The notes beneath the pieces were generated by a model. The model did no database searches. It worked only from the letters and a program-made list of their open reading frames with translations, and was not told where the DNA came from. From contig OX463856.1 in NCBI GenBank assembly GCA_949825065.1, positions 12,895,238 to 12,959,237 of the forward strand: a stretch of 64,000 nucleotides of DNA, in the 5' to 3' direction. This document shows positions 56,805-64,000 of the stretch, one piece after another. How positions within the stretch are numbered: position 1 is the first letter of the stretch; each line of letters begins with the position of its first letter. Source of the DNA: Odontocerum albicorne (Eukaryota; Arthropoda; Insecta; Trichoptera; Odontoceridae). The position numbers and the translations under genes were made by a program.

Positions 56805-56945
56805 TGAATATGTTTACGAGACCTTGAATGAAAATCAGACTGATACCCTTTAAAAACGGGTGGTAACGGGAATTGATCCGCAATCTCTGGATTGGGAGAC
56901 GATTTGAAGTATTTTACTAACTGGGACACAGACGTTGACATATTT
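56805..56945 (-). mobile_element. SINE family A, degenerate
   Basis: Minus strand keeps CCAGTTAGTAAAATACTTC, the GCGGATCAATTCCCGTTACC B-box area and the CAGTCTGATTTTCATTCAAG body. Confidence 0.6.
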
Positions 56946-57336
56946 GATTAATTATTTTAAAGGATCTTCTGATATTATCAGACTTGTGATTAAGAATAGC
57001 CTTCCTCGATTGGAAAAGTTTTTTCAAAACATATGAATATAATGAACGTTACATATTATATTTATACCACGTTTTACGTACGCTGAAATATGAACTATTT
57101 CGAAACGGAAATTAGTCTGGAGATAGTTATCTTAGTTTTTTTGTACATAATATATTTGATAGATACGCAAATTCCAGATGATGCTAGAAAGTATCAAAAA
57201 TTGTCACATACATTATCTTTCAAGCCTGATAAGTATAACTTTACATGAACAAACTTGAAATGAGAATGGAACTGTTAAAAAAAAAAATTTCATATTTAAT
57301 TAAACAATCTAAATTTGTTTTTTTTTTAATTTCTAG

Positions 57337-57541
57337 GTCCTGCTTGGTGGTGGTCGTCGTCACATGCTTCCAACAGTGACAAAAGATCCAGAAGATCCTT
57401 CAGAAGGCAGAAGGCTGGATGGAAGGAATCTTATAGAAGACTGGCTTCGGGACAAGAAGAGGAGAAAACTGTCAGCAGAGTATGTATGGAACAGAGAGCA
57501 GTTTGAAGCCATTGACACAGATAAAGTCGACTATCTACTGG
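57337..57541 (+). CDS. Alkaline phosphatase, internal exon B
   Basis: The next coding exon of the same alkaline phosphatase. A T-rich tract and TTCTAG acceptor precede it and G|GTGAGT follows. It begins in phase 0 with VLLGGGRRHMLP, the conserved strand following the DI(N/K) that ends exon A in this family. It continues with RRLDGRNLIEDWL and YVWNREQF and ends at VDYLLG with the glycine codon split (phase 1). In homologues the next residues are LFE..., which would start the following exon; I could not find that exon between 57542 and 64000. The frame is open throughout and codon use looks normal. The product is a fragment of about 68 residues; the Zn ligands lie in exons outside the window. 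Confidence 0.93.
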
Positions 57542-57654
57542 GTGAGTGTTGCATTATTTTTTAGTATAAACTATTACATATGCGTGTGGTGTACGCATGC
57601 CAGCGGACTGGGGCGTATGCGCGCAGCTGATTTCTAAGCTTATCAGTTGAGACA

Positions 57655-58560
57655 GCGGACGTAATTTGGCCATCGTTACCATCGACTTGTGACACGGTAC
57701 ATTGCCCTGATGAAAGAGAATTTTTTTTCTTCTTCATATGGGACCATTTTTTTGAATTTCTGCCTTCAAACGCTCCAATAACGCAATGTAATATTCACTA
57801 TTGATAGTTTTTCCCTTTTCAAGATGAATATTATACCATGCGCATCCCAAAATACGGAGGCCATAACCTTCCCGTCTGACTGTTGAGTTTTTGGTCACTT
57901 TGGACAACTTTCCACTCAGCTCTCCACTCAGCTGACTGCCGATTTGATTCCGAAGTATAGTGGTGGATCCAAGTTTTATCCATTGTCACATACCGATGCA
58001 AAAAATCCTGTTTATTTCGCGTAAACAGTGCCAATGCGCTCTGAATCATCGATGCGTTGTTGTTTCTGTTCCATTGTGAGCAAACGCGGCACACATTTCG
58101 AAAAAAACTTTTTCATGACCAAATGTTCACGCAAAATAGTGTAAACGCTACCAAATGATATCTTTATGATGTCAGCTATTTCACGCCACTTTATTTTGCG
58201 ATTTTCCATCACGATTTTGAGGGTTTTTTTTATGTTTTCTGGTGTAACAGCCTCATTTGGACGACCAGAGCGTTCAGCATCATTTGTGTCTGTACGATCG
58301 CGTTTGAAATCAGCATACCACCGACAAATGGTTGTTTTCAACGGAACAGAGCCCGGATAACACTTTTTAAGCTATTGCTGAGTTTGAATGGTATTTTTTC
58401 CCATTAAAAAGCAATGTTTTATCAATACATGAAATTCGGTTTTTTCCATTGTTTTGAAAATAGCAAAAGTAGCGTCACTAAAACCACTATAACTCAATTA
58501 CACAATGTCGGAATGTCATGAAAGTTTGACACGTAACTTATAAAGGTTGGTACTAACTGA
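57655..58560 (-). pseudogene. Broken mariner transposase
   Basis: Minus strand. Starts MEKTEFHVLIKHCFLMGKNT (about 58450), the HTH region KTTICRWYADFKRD, GRPNEAVTP, WREIADIIKISFGSVYTIL, then KKFFSKCVPRLLTMEQKQQR. A stop TAG (58372-58374) replaces an expected Trp, and a frameshift lies near 58030. The catalytic half reads LALFTRNKQDFLHRYVTMDK then TWIHHYT (first Asp intact; usual DETW is DKTW), more frameshifts, and FHQGNVPCHKSMVTMAKL, where the second catalytic Asp (FHQDN) is Gly. The third Asp block is missing: similarity ends at about 57660. It lies 114 bp after alkaline phosphatase exon B. Confidence 0.85.
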
Positions 58561-58579
58561 AAATGGTATGGATTTGTTA

Positions 58580-59330
58580 TTAGAGACGCAATCTGTTGGT
58601 TAGTTCCGGGAATTGTTGATTGATACGTTACAATAGCTGACAGTCAGTAGGGTATTTAAATTTACAAGTGTTTTACATCAAATGTAGCAAAAATTAGAAA
58701 ACATAATAGTATGGTATATGTCCAACTGTACTTAAAATATAACAATGTACTTGGAAGAAGAATAAAAATGAAAAATGGTGTAAAGTTGTGTGCTCCAATG
58801 AAAAATTGTGGCAAGTCTCTGTACGAAAAGAAGGAGAAATGAAGACATCAAGAATAATAACCTGGTAAAATTGGATGTTGCTTTAAATATAGTGACATAA
58901 ACTTATTACGAATAAACATGGTTTACTCATGTGTTGGAAAAAATTGCGGAAAAATGATTTAATGAATATTTAGCGAAGCTCTTTGAGTCCGGTATTAAAT
59001 CAGAGGACTAAACGCTTTTTATAACTGATGGTACTAGTTAGACAAAAATGATGTCTTCCTCATGCTTTATGGATAGTTTAAGCGATAACCATAAGAATAA
59101 GCTGGAATATTTGAAGTAACATGTCAAACGATGTTACGGGAAACTTTTATTAAATTCCTTTGCATCACGGCCTTATTTTTTATCCATATGCTAACGAGGT
59201 TGATTGAAGTTTTTAGATGAAGCAAAATATCTCAAAAAATACCTTGAATTGTCCCATCATCATCATTACCATCAGGGCAAATTCCTCTTAGGATATGAAC
59301 AGAGAACAGATATCCACTTTGTTATAATCT
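58580..59330. other. Intron, nothing recognised
   Basis: No features found. Confidence 0.5.
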
Positions 59331-59333
59331 GGC

Positions 59334-59645
59334 ACACAACTTTCACTTTGCAACGTCCACACAACTTTCACTTTGCAACGTCCACACAACTTTCACTTTG
59401 CAGCGTCCACACAACTTTCACTTTGCAACGTCCACACAACTTTCACTTTGCAACGTCCACACAACTTTCACTTTGCAGCGTCCACACAACTTTCACTTTG
59501 CAACGTCCACACAACTTTCACTTTGCAACGTCCACACAACTTTCACTTTGCAACGTCCACACAACTTTCACTTTGCAGCGTCCACACAACTTTCACTTTG
59601 CAACGTCCACACAACTTTCACTTTGCAACGTCCACACAACTTTGA
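59334..59645 (+). repeat. 25-bp satellite, 12 perfect-length units
   Basis: TTTCACTTTGCAACGTCCAC plus ACAAC, twelve units from 59341 to 59640. The only variation is CAACG to CAGCG in units 3, 6 and 10. Because 25 is not a multiple of 3 and the unit lacks stops, all three + frames stay open; the 166-codon frame here is therefore not evidence for a gene. Confidence 0.97.
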
Positions 59646-59649
59646 CATG

Positions 59650-60500
59650 CATACTCTCCTTTTGTAAAAGTTTTAAATTTTTTTATCATTCAGAATTTGA
59701 TTAATTTGGTCGTGATTTTCTAAATTTTTTCAAACTTCTTGTACCTTCTATTCTATTAACAAAGGATATTATTGTAAATCTTGCCTCATTGATTCCTTCA
59801 TCTAATTATCTCGATACTCTTATGTTCATCTCTAGTACTGAATCTTCTTTCGATCCGCATTATTTCCAAATGTCCTTCTTCTTTATTGTATCGTACATAT
59901 TTTTTCTACACTCGCATTTATACCGTATTTATTTCACGTTTATCTCTTGTTTTACAACATTTACCAAGTAATATCAGAATGAACTATTTATACTATGCGG
60001 TTTGTTTCGGAATAGAAGTTAGAGACTCACGATAATAATGACTTCTAATTATGCTTTTTTAATTAAAAATTCATTCTATTCTCTGAATTAACACATTATT
60101 ATTTATAATGAAAACAAAATCCAACAATACGAGTTTTGTTTATATTTACTTTTCTCACTATAACATCAAAACCGGTAAAAACATAATCCTCAAATCGCTT
60201 CCTAGAACAACTTAACTTTATAAATGCTTTCCCAAGTAAAACTATATTGTTGCCACATAATGTATTCATTCCTTACGTAGAAGATCCTGTGGGAGCAATG
60301 GAAACCTAAATAAATTATTTCTTCTCGCCGATCTTTAGCCAAATATTAATATTCAAAACATATTCTTGTATCTTTAGGGAGGAAACAGGATCTTCAAAGA
60401 AACGGAAAAGATTTTAGGGGTATCATATATCAGCCTTTTTCAAAATGTAGTCAGTGATCTGATTTTGTATTGCTAATTAAAATTAAATAAAGTACACACC
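59650..60500. other. Intron, nothing recognised
   Basis: AT-rich; no features found. Confidence 0.5.
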
Positions 60501-60504
60501 GACG

Positions 60505-60645
60505 ATATCTGCGGTAAGACAGGTGTTTACCAAATTATTCGATTTGATTCGCGTTAGAATCCAAATATATTTGTAGTCTGGTTTTAATTTAAGGCGTCTT
60601 CTACATTTTTCTGGTTGGCTGGAAGAGATTTTAAAATTGAAATAA
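60505..60645 (+). mobile_element. SINE family A, degenerate
   Basis: GGTAAGACAGGTGTTTACCA, TTTGATTCGCGTTAGAATCC and AGTCTGGTTTTAATTTAAGG, then TCTGGTTGGCTGGAAGAGAT, the family A order. Confidence 0.65.
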
Positions 60646-61154
60646 GCCCATTGTACTCCTTTTTTGGATGTTCAAGTTGGTCGCACATTATACTGTCATA
60701 AAAATAACCCAATATTCCGGAATTAATTTATTGAACACTCCTTTTGATGACAATATGAACCAATCATGATCACAATAGGTGATTAATGAAATTGAACATG
60801 TGCCAGGCATCTACACTGCAACCCTTGTCACGCGGAACGATAAAGTGTACACTACAACCATTGTCACATGTCAATAGTTTGGAAAATTGGTAGATATATA
60901 CAATCGGTAGTTGTCAGTAAACTTGAATTTATCTCAGTTTATCATTATCTCTTGATCTAAAAATACCGCTGAAATTCACGGAAAGACGGTGGAGGGTAGG
61001 AAATATCAACGCGCATTGATATTTGTCACTTGATAACTTTTTAATACTCCTTTAATAAGGCTCTATTTACTGTAAGCAACGAAAATATAATGTAGTGAAA
61101 TTCAACCTAGCAGAAAAATTCGTTTATAATATACGTGTATTTATTTTAAAATAT

Positions 61155-61445
61155 AGGCCTTTTTTTTCTTTGGATTCGGAGGCATAAAAATATGTACGAA
61201 TTCAGTTATACTCGTATATACGAGTATATATTAGTCAGATACATTGAAAAAAAAGAAAGAAAAACATGATGTGTGCTCCGATTGTCTCACTTCGGTGTGC
61301 CATTGGATTAATTACGATGGTATGGCCGGTAAATTTGCCGGTATACAACAGCTCACTCCCTTTAAACTACACTGCACAACTTCGCTTTCCAATTAAATTG
61401 TGAGGGAATCCTCGACTACAAGCCCCAGCAACGACTACCACTTGC
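61155..61445 (+). mobile_element. SINE family B, head missing
   Basis: GTGTGCTCCGATTGTCTCAC, TATGGCCGGTAAATTTGCCG and GAATCCTCGACTACAAGCCC in family B order. Confidence 0.7.
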
Positions 61446-61449
61446 TTCA

Positions 61450-62485
61450 GCGCCATCGAGAAGTATCATAACGACAATATGTAGAAAGGCAAAATTCACA
61501 TGCGTTAGTCGAGCTTGAAATAGTTATTGCAGAGAAGATTCTGCATTTTGAAGAAACAACTTCATACCATGTATGCTGTTAGTAAAATATCTTGAGACTA
61601 GCCTCATAATAGCACAAGGTAAAATTAGCATTTCGATAATTAGCCTAATGACCCCCATAAGTAGTCTTTTCCATGCGATAGGGTTAGCTACTATGAGTGA
61701 TTGATGAATACTATCGCATAATATTTAACAAGATGTATGTATTTTGAGCTAGTAGATCATAAAATCTCTAGTAAAAAAACTAGGATTTTCGAAATTTCGT
61801 GTCTGGAGGAATGATGGAGCTTAAAATGGTAAAATAATCTTTTCATTAGTTTAATTTTTATTTTCTGAAACATACATTTTTTATTACTTAAAAATGATTG
61901 AGAATTCTACATGAAAGAAAGGTTATTATAGATGAAACAAATTAAGCGTACAAAAAAATAAAATAATTTTATTTCATATAAGTGAACAGCATCCTTCGAA
62001 AGATATATTTCCTAGTTGCTAAACAATGCGGGACAAAAGAGATAATAAATCCGCAAATAACAAAATTCTGTTCAATTCCACCCTTACCCACGCTGATATG
62101 GTGGACAAAATAAATCCTCATCCAGTGCGATTAACACTAGAATATCGATTTTTTTTTATTTATTATAAACGTCACGTAGTGATGAAAAAGCAACTGTCCA
62201 AAATCACTCCTCCAAAGAAAAGTATCGACAGCGGTCTTAAAATCAAACGTAAGGCTTTGCTAAGGGGTAAAGTTTTTTGCAATATTTAGTTATTGCCCTT
62301 TAATTTTTGCTTATGGCTTTATAGTATACATATCTTACATTTTTTAATTAAATGTTAAGCATGAAAGCTGAAATAATTTTTTTTTAATTATGATATGTGT
62401 CTTTAATTGTTTGAAAGTTTTGAAAAACGCTTATGTTCTTGAATTTTGGTACCAACGTTTTTCTACGTCATTGCAACATAGGAGT
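61450..62485. other. Intron, one unrecognised frame
   Basis: The 87-codon frame at 62026-62289 (+) (NSTLTHADMVDKI, basic C-terminus) is unlike any family I can name and lacks splice context. Otherwise nothing. Confidence 0.4.
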
Positions 62486-62487
62486 AT

Positions 62488-62800
62488 AACGATATGTGTG
62501 GCTTAGTTGGTAAGACGCTGGTCTTCCACCTAAGGGGTTCAGGTTGAATCGCCAAACCTGACTAGAAAAATAATTAAAAACAGTACCAGTTTGGTTAAAC
62601 CGTTTGCATGTCTACATGCCGTAGTATTTTCAAATCGTGCGATGACTAACTGTGAGTTACTGGCCTATTCTAGTCGTTTTTAACTTAAAAGCTCGATTTC
62701 TAGGGTGGTAGACAAAATAGTCTCCTAGCCACACACTTTAACATATCAGCATCACCCCATTGGATATGTTGAGAGGTACCATACGAATCAATTAATGAAT
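62488..62800 (+). mobile_element. SINE, family C, longest copy
   Basis: Head GTGTGGCTTAGTTGGTAAGA (A-box) and GGTTCAGGTTGAATCGCC, linker with CCAGTTTGGTT, then TTTTAACTTAAAAGCTCGAT, CTCCTAGCCACACACTTTAA and ACCATACGAATCAATTAATG. Same order as 27780-28085. Confidence 0.65.
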
Positions 62801-62842
62801 TTCTTTATATTTATTTTCCCAAACACATCTCATTCATATATC

Positions 62843-63360
62843 GAGATGCATGGCCGTGTTGTAACGCATTGGACTTCTGTGCGAAAGATAGCCGGTTCTA
62901 GTTCCGTGCTAAGATACTCCTTTCGAATGACAAAGGTTGTTTTCTGCCTAGTATTCGAAGGTACAAGGACACCTTTTACTTCCGTCATATATATTTTTAA
63001 AAAAAACATACCAGTGTGTTCCGATCGTTTCACTTCGGTGTGCTATCGAATTCAGTATAGTACCTGGCGGTAAGTAATACACATCGGGTTGAAGAAAGAG
63101 ACTGTCGCTTTTTAGAGCGTTGTCTCTGTTGCACGGACTGTTAGCGCATCGTGCGATATAGACGACTTTCTACAAAGCGACAGTCTTTTTCTTAAGCCCG
63201 ATGAGTATTACTTATCGCCGGGTATTAAACAGTGGTGTAGCCGGTAAGTTTGCTATTGTGAAACGGCTCACTTACTTATAAAAAAAATCAACATCGAACT
63301 GAATTAACGTTGGAATGCCGAGGGGACCCTCGACAACGAGACCCAGTAACGAAACCGACC
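62843..63360 (+). mobile_element. SINE family B, split by a MITE
   Basis: Head GCATGGCCGTGTTGTAACGC and CATTGGACTTCTGTGCGAAA, GTGTTCCGATCGTTTCACTT, then interrupted at 63063-63222, resuming AGTGGTGTAGCCGGTAAGTT and ending GGGGACCCTCGACAACGAGA. The uninterrupted copy at 39518 shows the insertion point. Confidence 0.78.
63063..63222. mobile_element. 160-bp MITE with about 50-bp inverted repeats, TA target
   Basis: Begins CCTGGCGGTAAGTAATACAC ... AAGAGACTGTCGCTTT and ends with its near inverse (AAAGCGACAGTCTTTTTCTT ... CTTATCGCCGGG). TA on both sides (63061-63062, 63223-63224) is the Tc1/mariner-type target duplication. No ORF. Nested in a family B SINE, hence younger. Confidence 0.85.
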
Positions 63361-63369
63361 ATTTCATAT

Positions 63370-63835
63370 ACGTCGAACTAACGTCGTTTATCTTCCTTAC
63401 ACTTGATGCTAAAAGTTTTAGAATATAAAAAAGTCAAAGCTCAAACATTAAAATAACATTGATTTACCAGGGGGTTTAGTTTAGTCGGCTAGAGTTTCTA
63501 TCACTATTTTTGTTAAATTTTAGTCACTTTTTTTATTTTGAAAAAGCTCCACTGTTTGAGGTGCCCGGTAAGAATTGTCTACCTTTGTTTCTTGCGCCAT
63601 CCAAAGTCTTAAGAGAAATGAAGCTTCATACTTTTACGGCAAACGGTGTTTATGATACATCTGCCGGACTTTACGATCGAGCATTGATAACCGATAACCT
63701 TGATAATAATCAAAGTCAAAATAAACAAGTCCTTTAAGTTTTCCGACAGATCCCTCTGTTTTACCAGACCCATTTTATGTGATGTTTCGTTCATGGATGT
63801 GTGTACGTTTAAGAAAATAATATTGATGTCCATAT
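63370..63835. other. Intron, nothing recognised
   Basis: The 75-codon frame at 63510-63737 (+) has no known motif. Confidence 0.45.
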
Positions 63836-64000
63836 ATACATACTAGTTTATTAAAGACGTATTCAAGTGTAGCTATGAATAAATTTGGGGAAACAGTATC
63901 TCCTTGACAAACTCCTTTACCAATTTGAAAGGTTTCCGAGAATTGGTGGAGATGAATTTTTTTGATGTTGCATCCTTACATGTGTTATTGAGCAACTGAT
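63836..64000 (-). pseudogene. LINE reverse-transcriptase fragment, runs off the window
   Basis: Minus strand frame reads FSETFQIGKGVCQGDTVSPN then LFIATLEYVFNKL, RT motif B (usually F.I.RGVRQGDTLSPKLF.A.LE..F..L). The upstream part lies beyond 64000. Downstream (63600-63835), where the (Y/F)ADD motif should follow, the frame is scrambled. Confidence 0.7.

Larger units (their letters stand above)
2869..57336 (+). other. Alkaline phosphatase intron, 54,468 bp
   Basis: Bounded by GTAAGTG (2869) and a polypyrimidine tract plus TTCTAG (to 57336). The two exons join in phase 0 and give continuous alkaline phosphatase sequence with no missing residues, so this is one intron and not two linked genes. 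It holds nearly all the repeats listed here on both strands, including a complete Jockey element transcribed against the host gene. An assembly join inside the repeats cannot be excluded from sequence alone. Confidence 0.85.

Noticed and set aside
59204..59704. 166-codon open frame with repeated HNFHFATSTQLSLC-like text
   Set aside because: Entirely produced by the 25-bp satellite, which has no stop in any + frame; no conserved domain, start context or splice signals.
63510..63737. Candidate next alkaline phosphatase exon (contains LFE)
   Set aside because: Only three residues match the expected LFE start; there is no acceptor at that point and the rest bears no alkaline phosphatase motif.

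Overview
The window is eukaryotic and very probably from an insect. It is AT-rich, has spliceosomal exons, and is packed with arthropod-type transposable elements (Jockey and RTE-like LINEs, mariner relatives, tRNA-derived SINEs). I cannot name the species. The only host gene I can support is an alkaline phosphatase on the + strand, and only two internal exons of it are present: 2690-2868 and 57337-57541. They join in frame (phase 0) with proper AG/GT sites across an intron of about 54.5 kb. The rest of the gene lies outside the window, so almost everything else here is intron.

Layout. 1-2689: upstream intron with decayed LINE fragments. 2690-2868: exon. 3870-9360: LINE scraps, a mariner scrap, a GC-rich LTR-like island, a 612-bp 5'-truncated Jockey copy, an old YADD-containing LINE scrap, a SINE, and a SINE nested in an inverted-repeat element. 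10490-13490: LINE ends and an inverted-repeat element. 13994-19533: a complete Jockey-clade retrotransposon on the - strand with two intact ORFs, flanked by a 12-bp target-site duplication. 19755-21465: a 5'-truncated RTE-like LINE whose reverse transcriptase has lost a catalytic Asp. 22785-30610: tandem repeats, LINE 3' ends, SINEs, and an inverted-repeat element with a polypyrimidine minisatellite in its middle. 32630-40450: SINEs, a dead transposase, and tandem arrays (55, 51, 48 and 61 bp), two of which are split by inverted-repeat elements. 41664-56360: a possible Tigger-like end, LINE fragments, more tandem arrays (about 21, 53 and 130 bp), SINEs and a candidate solo LTR. 57337-57541: exon. 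57655-58560: a broken mariner. 59334-64000: a 25-bp satellite, several SINEs (one split by a 160-bp TA-flanked MITE) and a LINE reverse-transcriptase fragment running off the end.

The elements probably relate as in other insect genomes. Jockey and RTE-like LINEs would have supplied the reverse transcriptase that dispersed the SINEs and the many 5'-truncated fragments. DNA transposons survive only as inactive scraps. The features most worth following up are the apparently intact Jockey element, the inverted-repeat family with its hammerhead-like motif and its association with tandem arrays, and the giant alkaline phosphatase intron.
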